Positions 8,784 to 16,640 of a DNA stretch of 64,000 nt are shown here, piece after piece. Below the pieces are notes generated by a model that saw nothing but the letters and a program-made list of their open reading frames with translations, did not search any database and was not told the origin of the DNA. Source of the stretch: Microcaldota archaeon (lineage in GTDB: Archaea > Micrarchaeota > Micrarchaeia > Micrarchaeales > CABMGC01); assembly GCA_021850625.1 (NCBI GenBank), contig JAJZLJ010000002.1, forward strand, positions 20,338 to 84,337, given 5' to 3'. Position 1 is the first letter of the stretch. Each line of letters begins with the position of its first letter. Made by a program: the position numbers and the translations under genes.

Positions 8784-9653
8784 ATGATGGGAAAAACTCT
8801 TGAAACTAAGAAAAAAATACTTAATATGCTAAAAGAAAGAAAGATGACTGTTGGAGAGATATCTAAAGAACTTGGACTTTCACATGCAACAGTTAGCCAA
8901 CATATTTCTGAATTACAAAATGCAGGAGCAATTGAAAAAATAGATAATGAGCATTTCAAAAAATTAAAGTACTATAAAGCTGGAGAAAACTCAAGTAGTA
9001 TTTTATTAAAATATGCCATTGGTGCAGTAGTTATAATTGCTCTTCTTTCTGGAATAATTTATTTTTATTACTTGTCTGGAAGTGCAAATAAAAATATAAA
9101 TAATGTAAATCTAACTACCGTTTCAAATACTATATCAAAAACAACAAATCTTGGAACACAAATATCAGTGAATAGCGCAGGTGCAGAGGCATGTCCATTT
9201 TTATTCTATAATTTAAACGGCACTATAAAAAACAGTATAGGCTTTAAAACATATTATCTGAATACTAGCTACGGAACTGTTCAAGACCTAATAATAAATA
9301 AAGGAGATATAGGCACATTATATGTTAATGAAACAATAACAAATGTACTAAATGAAAGCGATAGTAGCTTGTATAATAGAGAACATTATGTATATTTAAG
9401 CACAATGGACAACTCCTTTAATTATTCCAATACTGGAATAAATGTAAGCATTAATCCAGTGAACTTCACTATAAGAAATAATGAAAGTTTAGGATTTGAG
9501 TTGAGTTTTTACATATCTCAAAATGCTATAAATCAGACCTATTGGCTACATATAGACGGGCCTTGTGGTGGAGGAGTAAAACCAAGCTTAATTACCATTG
9601 GAAATACTGCATATAGTGGAAATGTTACAATTCCAGTTGTTCCTTTTGCATAA
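8784..9653 (+). CDS. Membrane-anchored winged-HTH (ArsR/MarR-like) regulator with extracytoplasmic domain
   Basis: 289 aa. Residues 5-65 form a winged helix-turn-helix (ILNMLKERKMTVGEISKELG, then SHATVSQHISELQ). One transmembrane segment lies at about 72-93 (LLKYAIGAVVIIALLSGIIYF). About 190 residues, rich in Asn/Ser/Thr with two Cys, are predicted outside. This is a one-component membrane sensor layout: an outside domain could signal to the DNA-binding head. The ligand is unknown. Three 16-nt direct repeats in its own promoter suggest autoregulation. A T-rich tract follows the stop. The HTH is clear; the sensor role is inferred. Confidence 0.72.
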   Translation: MMGKTLETKKKILNMLKERKMTVGEISKELGLSHATVSQHISELQNAGAIEKIDNEHFKKLKYYKAGENSSSILLKYAIGAVVIIALLSGIIYFYYLSGSANKNINNVNLTTVSNTISKTTNLGTQISVNSAGAEACPFLFYNLNGTIKNSIGFKTYYLNTSYGTVQDLIINKGDIGTLYVNETITNVLNESDSSLYNREHYVYLSTMDNSFNYSNTGINVSINPVNFTIRNNESLGFELSFYISQNAINQTYWLHIDGPCGGGVKPSLITIGNTAYSGNVTIPVVPFA

Positions 9654-9731
9654 TTATTTTTGTTTTTTTATTTTTAGGATTATTTTGTAAATATAGAACA
9701 AGCATAAAATTAAAATTGGGATTAATAAAAA

Positions 9732-9804
9732 TGCGAGCGCCGGGATTTGGACCCGGGCTCTTGCCTTGGCAAGGCAAAGTCCTACCAGGCTAGACTACGC
9801 TCGC
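9732..9804 (-). tRNA. tRNA-Gly (GCC)
   Basis: Acceptor GCGAGCG/CGCTCGC, D arm GTCT...GGAC, anticodon stem TTGCC/GGCAA with loop TTGCCAA (anticodon GCC), and T arm CCGGG/CCCGG with loop TCCAAAT all fold. 73 nt, no intron, and CCA is not encoded. The T-loop reads TCC rather than the usual TTC. Confidence 0.95.
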
Positions 9805-9904
9805 AATATTTAATTAACAATATTGTTTATTGTTTAAAAATATAAACCTTTGCAAGTTAAAAGATATATTCAAAGCATTTATAAAGATTTTTGAGTTATA
9901 CATA

Positions 9905-10621
9905 TTGGGCGATTTTATAAAAACAGAACATGTTACTACATTAATAGCAGTACTTGCCATATTAGTATTGGGGCTTGCATTGACAGTTGCGGTTATGTAT
10001 CCTAATGGAACATCACAAAAAAATAATAATGGTATTGTGATAGTTACTGCATCTGGAACCAGTGAGCAGTACCCTGCACAAGGAGTAATTTATGTAGATG
10101 TGAATGGCACTGGAAATACTGAGCAGATAGCAACGGCGAATCTGTCTTTGAGCATGGCTAAAATAAATAATACAGTTTTTTCGTATATAGGAAATAATTC
10201 AGAAAATATACAAACACAACAATATTATGTAAATAAGATTAAGAACACTAGTTTGTATCAAGTTAATGAATACGCTATGATTACTATTTTGAATTCGAGT
10301 AATATAAACAATGCAATTAGTGCATTGTCAAAAATAAATAATGTATATGTTACAAGTACAGATGCACAATTCTCTAAACAACAAATTACAACAATGAGAA
10401 ATCAGGCATTAACATACGCATTAGAAAATGCTACACAGCAGGCTATGATTCTTACTGATAATGCAAGTTTAACTCCAGAGAATATTACCGTTGGACAACT
10501 TCATTTCCAGATCTTTGCTGCTCCAGCAGTGCAGAGTCAAGGAATGTCTTCAAACCTGTTTTACTATGGCAATCAGGAACTTACTGAGACAGTAACTGTA
10601 ACATTTTCCAGAAATAACTAG
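9905..10621 (+). CDS. SIMPL (DUF541) domain exported protein
   Basis: 238 aa from TTG 9905: one N-terminal hydrophobic helix (TTLIAVLAILVLGLALTVAVM), then a SIMPL/DUF541 domain. The domain opens with VIVTASGTSEQYPAQGVIYV and shows the repeated alpha/beta pattern of the family, ending in LTETVTVTFS. The track starts 25 codons earlier at another TTG, but a TATA element (CATTTATAAAGA, about 9877-9888) lies about 25 bp before TTG 9905 and inside that extension, so the shorter start is preferred. The domain occurs widely in periplasmic or membrane-anchored proteins of unclear function. Confidence 0.75.
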   Translation: MGDFIKTEHVTTLIAVLAILVLGLALTVAVMYPNGTSQKNNNGIVIVTASGTSEQYPAQGVIYVDVNGTGNTEQIATANLSLSMAKINNTVFSYIGNNSENIQTQQYYVNKIKNTSLYQVNEYAMITILNSSNINNAISALSKINNVYVTSTDAQFSKQQITTMRNQALTYALENATQQAMILTDNASLTPENITVGQLHFQIFAAPAVQSQGMSSNLFYYGNQELTETVTVTFSRNN

Positions 10622-10711
10622 AGTTTAGATAGATTATAAAACAATAGAAATACTTTTATATCTTTCAAGTTAATATTAGATGGAATATATAATGCTTATT
10701 TGGTGTTTTAG

Positions 10712-11260
10712 ATGAAATTAAGGCCAGCAAGAACAATGAGATATATAAACAGTCAAGCATGGAGTAGATACTCGGTAAAAAAACCTAGAAAGAACTATGT
10801 AAAGGCGCTCCCTCACACAAGTCTTTTGATATTTAGAATGGGCGTTGAAAAAAATGATTATGATATAGTACTTACGCTTAATACTGATCAATACATACAG
10901 TTAAGATCTAACGCTATTGAATCTGCACGATTAGTTGCAAACAAGCATTTAGAAAGAAATCTCCCAGGGCAGTACTTTTTTAGGATAGTTACATTTCCGC
11001 ACATGGTGATTAGAGAAAAGAAAAGAGCAACTGGTGCAGGAGCAGACAGATTATCACAGGGTATGTCTATGTCCTTTGGAAGGCCAGTTTCAGTAGCAGC
11101 AAGAATAAGAAAGGGTAAACCAATTCTTGAAGTACGATTAAAAGAGGCAAATAGAAATATAGGAAAGGAGGCGCTACATAGAGCAGCTGCTAAGCTTTCA
11201 GGATCTTACTCGATTGTTACTTCTGAATACAAAGTAGCAAACAATAATGTAACAAAGTAA
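10712..11260 (+). CDS. rpl10e: Ribosomal protein uL16 (L10e)
   Basis: Large-subunit protein of the A-site/peptidyl-transferase region. Diagnostic features are the start MKLRPARTMRY, the basic stretch KKPRKNYVKALPH, RVVTFPH-like FRIVTFPHMVIREKK, and the GADRLSQGM...FGRPV loop. At 182 aa it is of normal length for archaeal L10e. A TATA box (CTTTTATATCTTT) about 60 bp upstream and TTTGGTG just before the ATG give a short leader with a ribosome site. Monocistronic here, unlinked to other ribosomal protein genes. Confidence 0.96.
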   Translation: MKLRPARTMRYINSQAWSRYSVKKPRKNYVKALPHTSLLIFRMGVEKNDYDIVLTLNTDQYIQLRSNAIESARLVANKHLERNLPGQYFFRIVTFPHMVIREKKRATGAGADRLSQGMSMSFGRPVSVAARIRKGKPILEVRLKEANRNIGKEALHRAAAKLSGSYSIVTSEYKVANNNVTK

Positions 11261-11349
11261 TTATTTTGTATTACAAGTTCTAATGTAAATAATATTGGTT
11301 AATTAAAAGTTTGGAATCTTAAGAATAAAAATATTACAAAGAATAAATA

Positions 11350-11455
11350 GTTTTTATATCTCTTTTTTATTCATAGCAATAAATGAGAGTGCATTGTAAA
11401 ATTATTTTCTATACTTACCAGCACCAATAAACAAGGTAGGATTTCCTGCCAACTA
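11350..11455 (+). ncRNA. Possible small transcript or convergent terminator region
   Basis: A TATA-like GTTTTTATATCTC at about 11349-11361 sits in the 203-bp gap between convergent rpl10e and idi. About 80 bp later a strong hairpin (GGTAGGA-TT-TCCTGCC, 11434-11450) appears. No ORF over 15 codons lies between them. It could be a small RNA with a terminal hairpin, or simply the bidirectional terminator for the two genes. Confidence 0.25.
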
Positions 11456-11463
11456 TATTAAAA

Positions 11464-12012
11464 TTAATGTTTTACTTTTTTTGATTGTGTAGGGTTTATT
11501 TTATCTAGATTTTTCGCTACCTCATTAATCATGAGCTTAAGCCAAGGGGTGAACGACTCAGGACTTTTCTTTATCTCATTTTTAAGTTCAGGGATCGAAA
11601 TCCATTTCCACTCATATACCTCTTCAGAATTTAGCTTTGGAACACCATTGTAATTTCCAAACACTATGTGATCGTACTCATTTTCTTTAAGGCCTTTTCC
11701 TACATCGGCTTGATATGGAAAATTAAATACTTCATAAAGTTCGCAGTCAAATCCCATCTCCTCTTTTAAACGTCTGTGGGCAGCATCAAGTGTAGTTTCA
11801 TTTACACGTTGATGACTACAACAAGTATTAGACCAACAGCCAGGAGTATGATACTTAGAAAGAGCACGCCTCTGAAGCATTGTCTGGTTTTTATCATTAA
11901 ATACAAAAATAGATAGTGCGCGATGCCATACACCGCCATTTTGATGCGCCTTTAGCTTTTCCATAGTACCTATTTGATTATCCTCTGAATCTACTAGTAT
12001 TACCTCTTCCAT
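11464..12012 (-). CDS. idi: Isopentenyl-diphosphate delta-isomerase, type I (Nudix fold)
   Basis: Interconverts IPP and DMAPP for archaeal lipid isoprenoids. 182 aa from ATG 12012; the 96-codon extension in the track is rejected because it overlaps the divergent dph2 promoter. Type I marks are HRALSIFVFN, LQRRALSKYHTPGCWSNTCC (catalytic Cys in NTCCSH), AAHRRLKEEMGF (Nudix helix) and EVYEWKWIS with the catalytic Glu. Most archaea use the unrelated FMN-dependent type II enzyme; type I is known in a minority (haloarchaea, Thaumarchaeota and others). No mevalonate-pathway neighbours are in the window. Confidence 0.92.
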   Translation of the reverse strand: MEEVILVDSEDNQIGTMEKLKAHQNGGVWHRALSIFVFNDKNQTMLQRRALSKYHTPGCWSNTCCSHQRVNETTLDAAHRRLKEEMGFDCELYEVFNFPYQADVGKGLKENEYDHIVFGNYNGVPKLNSEEVYEWKWISIPELKNEIKKSPESFTPWLKLMINEVAKNLDKINPTQSKKVKH

Positions 12013-12106
12013 AAAAACTACCGTTAACGTTAATATACAATATAAATATATATCTATAAATATAAAGCTTTCAGTGTATAAGTCATTAGACGAAACAGTG
12101 TATTTT

Positions 12107-13042
12107 ATGAAAATACTTTTGCAATTTCCAGAAGGGCTTAAACAAGAAGCATTAAAGCATGCTAAGAAGCTCGAGCTTGAGGGTAATGAAGTTTTCATCT
12201 CAGCTTCGCCTACTTTTGGAGCTTGTGATCTTGCAATAGATGAGGCTAAGAACCTCGGCGCCGAGAAGCTCATACATTTTGGGCATGCTGAGTTCCACAA
12301 GGTAGACTTTAATGTTGAATATATAAGTTATAGCTACGATGCTCCACTAACACTTCTTCCTAAATCGCTAGAAAAGCTTGAGCCATATCATAAGATAGGT
12401 CTTATGACAACTATACAGCACATACACCAGCTTGAAATGGTGAAGAGGTTTTATGAAGAGCATGGAAAAGAAGTAATAATAGGAAAACCATACGGCTTTG
12501 CAAAAAAAGCAGGCCAGATACTTGGCTGTGATATAGGCAGTGCAGCAAGCATAGATAAAGAGGTTGAGGTTTTTGTATATTTTGGAGGTGGATTGTTTCA
12601 TCCGTTAGGTGCTCTTTTACATACAAAAAAACCATTTCTTCTTGTAGAACCGTTTAATAATACAATAGAATTTCTTGATAGATATCGTGAGATATATAAT
12701 AAAAAAAGCAGAGGTAGAATACTCTCTAGCTTAGATGCTAAAAAAATAGGTATTTTAGTGAGTACTAAAAATGGCCAACATAATATGAATCTTGCTAAGA
12801 TACTTAAAAATAAACTTGAAGCGAATGGGCTTAGTGCAGCTATATTAGTTGCTAATACCTTTGATTTTGACTCTATAAATAACATGATGGAGTTCGATGC
12901 CTTTGTAAATACTGCCTGTCCAAGAATTGCAATTGATGATACGGATAGAACAAGAAAACCTTTGTTAAGCGCCAATGAGATAATGGAGGTTATAAAGCTT
13001 AAAAAAGAGAGAGTAGAGCTGCAGAAAGAGCATTTGAGATAA
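12107..13042 (+). CDS. dph2: Diphthamide synthase subunit Dph2 (radical SAM-like, 3 Cys)
   Basis: Transfers the aminocarboxypropyl group of SAM to the target histidine of elongation factor 2, the first step of diphthamide synthesis. The three cluster-binding Cys are visible in FGACDLA, GCDIG and TACPRIA, and the fold marks LLQFPEGL, IHFGHAEFH and GGGLFHPLG are typical. 311 aa from ATG 12107; a longer start at 12074 is possible but lies only 10 bp after the TATA-like TATAAATATAAAGC. Divergent from idi. A short AGCTA/TAGCT hairpin follows. Confidence 0.93.
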   Translation: MKILLQFPEGLKQEALKHAKKLELEGNEVFISASPTFGACDLAIDEAKNLGAEKLIHFGHAEFHKVDFNVEYISYSYDAPLTLLPKSLEKLEPYHKIGLMTTIQHIHQLEMVKRFYEEHGKEVIIGKPYGFAKKAGQILGCDIGSAASIDKEVEVFVYFGGGLFHPLGALLHTKKPFLLVEPFNNTIEFLDRYREIYNKKSRGRILSSLDAKKIGILVSTKNGQHNMNLAKILKNKLEANGLSAAILVANTFDFDSINNMMEFDAFVNTACPRIAIDDTDRTRKPLLSANEIMEVIKLKKERVELQKEHLR

Positions 13043-13056
13043 AACTGCTTGTTTAT

Positions 13057-13070
13057 AGCTAAAGGTAGCT
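13057..13070. terminator. Short hairpin between convergent genes
   Basis: AGCTA-AAGG-TAGCT is a perfect 5-bp stem with a tetraloop. It lies between the end of dph2 and the end of the convergent surface-protein gene and could serve both strands. Confidence 0.35.
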
Positions 13071-13093
13071 TGTCTTTAAGAGAAGAATCGAAT

Positions 13094-13726
13094 TTATACA
13101 GATTGTGCAGAGATCTGGCCTATCTCTGCTATAAAGGTCGCATTATTTTTAGGAACATGAAAAACAGCCCAAAGATTCCCTTCTATCTTTATTCCACTGC
13201 CTGATTTTGGAGCAATAGCAGCAAGTGTTATGGTTATCTGCTCGCTGTTAGTTATGTTATTTATAATTAATCCTTGCATACCAGGTATTGTGCCATTTTT
13301 TATTGTTGGAGCTGTAGTTAAATTAAGCAGATATAGCTGTGCTCTTGACCAAACGGGATATTGAGTTTCGCTGAACGTTAAAGTAAGATTTCCAGAGATA
13401 CCTGATAATACCGGAGTGCTACATGTAAAACCACCATAAGGATCACAATTGGAAAAAAGAGTGCCGTTAATATGATTTGGAATTACACCATAATTATACC
13501 CCGGAGAGATAGCTCCAGAGCCTGCCGTCACAGTTGTAGTTCCAGCATTAACTATAAGGCCGCTAGAACTTGTAGTAGTGTTATTTGTTGAAGGTATAGC
13601 AGTTGATATGACTGAGGTAGGGCTTGTAATTTTTATTGACCCTATACCATTAGACTTTATGTAAAAATACATTATAACTACAAAGGCTAGAAGCACAAAG
13701 TAGGTAAGAATAGCTTTCTTATTCAT
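13094..13726 (-). CDS. N-terminally anchored exported protein with pilin-like Cys-bearing ectodomain
   Basis: 210 aa. One N-terminal transmembrane segment (AILTYFVLLAFVVIMYFYI), a Ser/Thr-rich stretch, then a beta-rich domain. The domain begins SNCDPYGGFTC and contains GNLTLTFSE and GNLWAVFHV, ending in AEIGQISAQ. This order (C-x6-C, LTLTF, G-x-LW) parallels the ectodomain of the pilin encoded just upstream, although this protein has no class III signal (no QSAMEYL). It may be a minor pilus-associated or anchoring partner. The gene follows the pilin on the same strand with its own spacing. Function unknown. Confidence 0.55.
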   Translation of the reverse strand: MNKKAILTYFVLLAFVVIMYFYIKSNGIGSIKITSPTSVISTAIPSTNNTTTSSSGLIVNAGTTTVTAGSGAISPGYNYGVIPNHINGTLFSNCDPYGGFTCSTPVLSGISGNLTLTFSETQYPVWSRAQLYLLNLTTAPTIKNGTIPGMQGLIINNITNSEQITITLAAIAPKSGSGIKIEGNLWAVFHVPKNNATFIAEIGQISAQSV

Positions 13727-13878
13727 CCAATCGTATTAAGAATAAACGAAAAGATATATAAAATATAGAGAAAAGAAATAATTTTAACTATTTGAGTTAT
13801 AGCGTTAATTATTTCGATAGTTTTTAGAAAAAATATAGAAAGAGTAGATTGAAAATAAAGCTCAAAAATAAGAAATAA

Positions 13879-13894
13879 CGGGTCAAAACGCCCG
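13879..13894 (-). terminator. Terminator hairpin downstream of pilin gene
   Basis: On the minus strand CGGG...CCCG with an 8-nt loop is followed by T-rich sequence. A second stem (GTAGA/TCTAC, about 13912-13934) lies directly after the stop codon. Both fall between the pilin gene and 13094-13726. Confidence 0.45.
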
Positions 13895-13937
13895 AAATAA
13901 AAATACCGTTTCTGCAGTAGATATTACTCTACAGCAA

Positions 13938-14444
13938 TTATGTTTGCTTTGCAGTTACTAATGCTAATTCTGCATACTGTTGTGTTCCTGCATTTGTATA
14001 AGTAAGCCATAATTGACCTGATATTGCAGAACCAACTGTTGGAGTTCCTGAACCGTCAGTTGGAACTGTAACAGAGTATGTAGAACCAGATACCATTGAA
14101 GTAGAACCAGTAACTATTTGATTAGCGGTTACACCTAATGCAGTTAATTCAGCTAATGTAGAAGTTTGTTGGAACTTTGCAAGATTTGAAGTATTTAAGA
14201 AATATACATTTGCGTTAGTGTAAGACTGTCCTGAACTTTGGCCAATTGTTACAATTATATTTTGACCAACGTATACTGGGTTTTGACATATAAAGCCAGA
14301 CTGTGCTACACAAGAAGTAGGCAGTGTAGATCCTCCAAAGATTCCCAATTCAAAAAGTGCTACTAGAACTATAGCTATGATCAATATGGCCCAGCCATAT
14401 GTCATAAGATATTCCATAGCGCTTTGTCCTTTTAATAATTTCAT
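13938..14444 (-). CDS. Class III signal peptide pilin-like protein
   Basis: 168 aa. A short basic leader (MKLLKG) precedes QSAMEYLMTYGWAILIIAIV, the archaeal class III signal in which EppA-type prepilin peptidase cuts just before Q and the hydrophobic helix becomes the filament core. The ectodomain starts SCVAQSGFICQNPVYVG (two Cys, probable disulfide) and ends in QLWLTYTNAG and AELALV. It is the simplest member of the pilin set in this window and probably the major subunit (inference). Start ATG 14444 has GGTAAC before it. A strong TATA box and a tandem palindrome lie upstream. No assembly ATPase or TadC gene is in the window. Confidence 0.85.
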   Translation of the reverse strand: MKLLKGQSAMEYLMTYGWAILIIAIVLVALFELGIFGGSTLPTSCVAQSGFICQNPVYVGQNIIVTIGQSSGQSYTNANVYFLNTSNLAKFQQTSTLAELTALGVTANQIVTGSTSMVSGSTYSVTVPTDGSGTPTVGSAISGQLWLTYTNAGTQQYAELALVTAKQT

Positions 14445-14493
14445 GGTTACCACTTTAATATTTTATAGAAGTATAATGAAAGTAATATATATA

Positions 14494-14505
14494 AAGCTTT
14501 CTACT
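14494..14505 (-). promoter_or_regulatory. TATA box of the pilin gene
   Basis: On the minus strand AAAGCTTTATATATATT lies about 55 bp before the ATG, predicting a leader of roughly 30 nt that includes the GTGGTAACC ribosome site. One of the best TATA matches in the window. Confidence 0.6.
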
Positions 14506-14538
14506 ACGAGTTGTGTAAGGATTTGACAATAATTAATG

Positions 14539-14562
14539 CTTAATTAAGTATGCTTAATTAAG
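14539..14562. repeat. Tandem palindromes CTTAATTAAG x2, 14-nt period, upstream of the pilin promoter
   Basis: Two identical 10-bp palindromes start at 14539 and 14553, about 35-60 bp upstream of the pilin TATA box. The geometry fits a dimeric regulator binding twice and acting on pilin transcription. Also consistent with chance in AT-rich DNA, although the two copies share a 14-bp unit. Confidence 0.5.
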
Positions 14563-14621
14563 TATTTTAGTTATTCGTATAAGATTTTCTTTTGCTTTCC
14601 GTTATTAATTTTTACAGTAAT

Positions 14622-16112
14622 TTACAATATAAAAAACCATGGAATGAATAGAATTATGAAGATGATCACAGTTATTATAGAAAATAATGTTAATGTTTTT
14701 GGATTTTTTATGAGATTCTTGTAAATTCTCCATCCATCAAATCCAGGAAATGGAAGAAGATTTACTACTGCGATAAGGAAGTTAAGTATAAGTGAAAGGG
14801 TCAGAAATTGGAATATGAATAATGCAATAGAATAGTATAGTCCTGATTTTATTGCTGTTATACTAGTTATGAATACACCTATCTTGCCGCTTGAGTTAGC
14901 AGTAAGTGAATAGGTGGAAGAGTTGGTAGTTACTACAACTTTAGAAAATGGTTTGTCCGCACTTGCAACTGACTCTAAAGAGGAGATATTTTTCACTGTT
15001 ACCCCATTCCACTGTTCGATTATAGAGCCTGGAGTTATCACATTATATGATGGAGAACCAACATTTACGCTAGAGATTTGTAGAGAGGTTGTTGAGATGT
15101 TAGGAGTAATATATGTAAAGAAAATTAAAGTTAATATGAAAAATATAAAGGTGAATAAGAAGTTTGCTGAAATTCCTGCTATAAACATATTATTTTGTTT
15201 GTACTTTTCAATCTTGCTTAGATGTTTTTCATCGGGCTCTACAAAGGCACCCAGTGGAAGTACACCAAAAAGAACCAGACCTACTTTTTTAATCTTCACT
15301 TTATAAACACGCGATAAGATTCCATGAGAAAACTCGTGCACTATCAATATAACTGCAAGGGAAAGCACCCCTGCGAAAAGAGGCAATGTTATTCCGGGAA
15401 TTGCTGGAACTAACGCCGGAGTTGCTGTTGATAATGGGGTATAATTAGGCGAAGATGCAGCAATAGATGCGGCTACTGAAAATACACCAGATATTACCTG
15501 CCATGCACCTATTAAAAGCGAGGCAAAGATAAAGAAGAAAAAACCCCCAATAAGTACTGCTGCAAGCAAGACATATCCAACTATGCTTATCTGCGAGACT
15601 CCAGAAGCTTGCGTGGATAAAGTACTCGAAAGATTAGGTATGTAAATAAACTGTAATGCTAAAATAAAATATGGATATATAAGAAGTATTAATACAATTA
15701 TTGAAGCTAGTCCTAACACCAAAGCTTTTTTTGAGATTCTTTTTGGAAATAGAAAATAGGATAATACGCCAAAGCTAAGTACCATTCCCCATTCTGAGAG
15801 AAAAATCCAAAATTGCTTTTTATGATCAGATAATTTTTCTATAATTCCTATACCGGCTTTTCCGCCATAGATGTATAGACCATAATTGCCTTGTAGAGAA
15901 TTTATTCTAGCAAGCAAAATACCCACTATAAAGAGACTTAGTATACCAATTACAAAACGTATTAATATAGAGTAAGAAGCCAGATATAGACTTGTAAGCA
16001 AGAAAAACTCAGCTATTATAAAAACTAACGTCAACATATGTTTGGTATTTTTCTGCAATGAAAGCTTTTTATTGTTTTTTTCTATTATTTTTTTTGGAGG
16101 TTTGCTTGGCAT
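14622..16112 (-). CDS. Site-2 protease family membrane metalloprotease (M50)
   Basis: Intramembrane zinc protease of 496 aa. The zinc motif HEFSHG sits near residue 262 and the second active-site motif LLPFPGFDGW near 456, within a frame of about eight to ten hydrophobic helices. A PDZ-like insert (VNVGSPSYNVITPGSIIEQWNGV) lies about residues 350-410, between the two motifs. The N-terminus has a basic tail and extra helices before the core. S2P enzymes cleave membrane-tethered regulators; a candidate substrate class exists here (membrane-bound HTH at 8784), but that link is speculation. Confidence 0.9.
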   Translation of the reverse strand: MPSKPPKKIIEKNNKKLSLQKNTKHMLTLVFIIAEFFLLTSLYLASYSILIRFVIGILSLFIVGILLARINSLQGNYGLYIYGGKAGIGIIEKLSDHKKQFWIFLSEWGMVLSFGVLSYFLFPKRISKKALVLGLASIIVLILLIYPYFILALQFIYIPNLSSTLSTQASGVSQISIVGYVLLAAVLIGGFFFFIFASLLIGAWQVISGVFSVAASIAASSPNYTPLSTATPALVPAIPGITLPLFAGVLSLAVILIVHEFSHGILSRVYKVKIKKVGLVLFGVLPLGAFVEPDEKHLSKIEKYKQNNMFIAGISANFLFTFIFFILTLIFFTYITPNISTTSLQISSVNVGSPSYNVITPGSIIEQWNGVTVKNISSLESVASADKPFSKVVVTTNSSTYSLTANSSGKIGVFITSITAIKSGLYYSIALFIFQFLTLSLILNFLIAVVNLLPFPGFDGWRIYKNLIKNPKTLTLFSIITVIIFIILFIPWFFIL

Positions 16113-16157
16113 GAGTAAAGATTAGCTACAAATATATTTATAAGTTCACTGCTTTAT

Positions 16158-16622
16158 ATGATGGGTCATTGTATGTATGATTGTGAGATCTGTGGCAAAA
16201 AAACCAAGTCGTTGTATATAATAGATGTTGAGGGTGCTGAGCTTACAACATGTATGAATTGTGCCGAAGGAAAAAATATAGTAGAAATTATTGAGGAAGA
16301 AAGCCCAAAAATAGGAGTTAGAACAACTCAAAAAACCGAAGAAAGTTCCATAGAGGTAATTGATAATTATGGGGAAGTTATACGCTCTGCGAGAGAAAAA
16401 CTAGGAGTGCCGATGAAGGTTCTTGCTGAAATGATAAATGAAAAGGAAAGCATGCTTAATAGAATAGAACATGGAAAGTTGCTACCTAATGATAAAGTTG
16501 TGCAAAAACTTGAGAAAAATCTAGGTATAAAATTAACTACAAGCATTGAAAAAGGATCACATCTTCAAAACAAAGGCAATGATGCACCAGTAACATTGGG
16601 CGATGCTGCTGTTAAAAAATAG
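16158..16622 (+). CDS. mbf1: Multiprotein bridging factor 1 homologue (MBF1)
   Basis: Archaeal transcription/translation co-factor. An N-terminal zinc ribbon (CEICGKKT ... CMNC, residues 9-35) is followed by an acidic linker and a C-terminal Cro/XRE HTH (GEVIRSAREKLGVPMKVLAEMINEKESMLNRIE). 154 aa, normal for the family. A TATA element (ATATTTATAAG) about 25 bp before the ATG suggests a leaderless message; ATGs at 16158, 16161 and 16173 are all possible. Probably cotranscribed with fen 19 bp downstream. Confidence 0.93.
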   Translation: MMGHCMYDCEICGKKTKSLYIIDVEGAELTTCMNCAEGKNIVEIIEEESPKIGVRTTQKTEESSIEVIDNYGEVIRSAREKLGVPMKVLAEMINEKESMLNRIEHGKLLPNDKVVQKLEKNLGIKLTTSIEKGSHLQNKGNDAPVTLGDAAVKK

Positions 16623-16640
16623 GCATACAACAGTGATTAT

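Noticed and set aside
12013-12300. N-terminal 96-codon extension of the IPP isomerase ORF
   Set aside because: It covers the dph2 start and promoter; family members begin near MEEVILVD.
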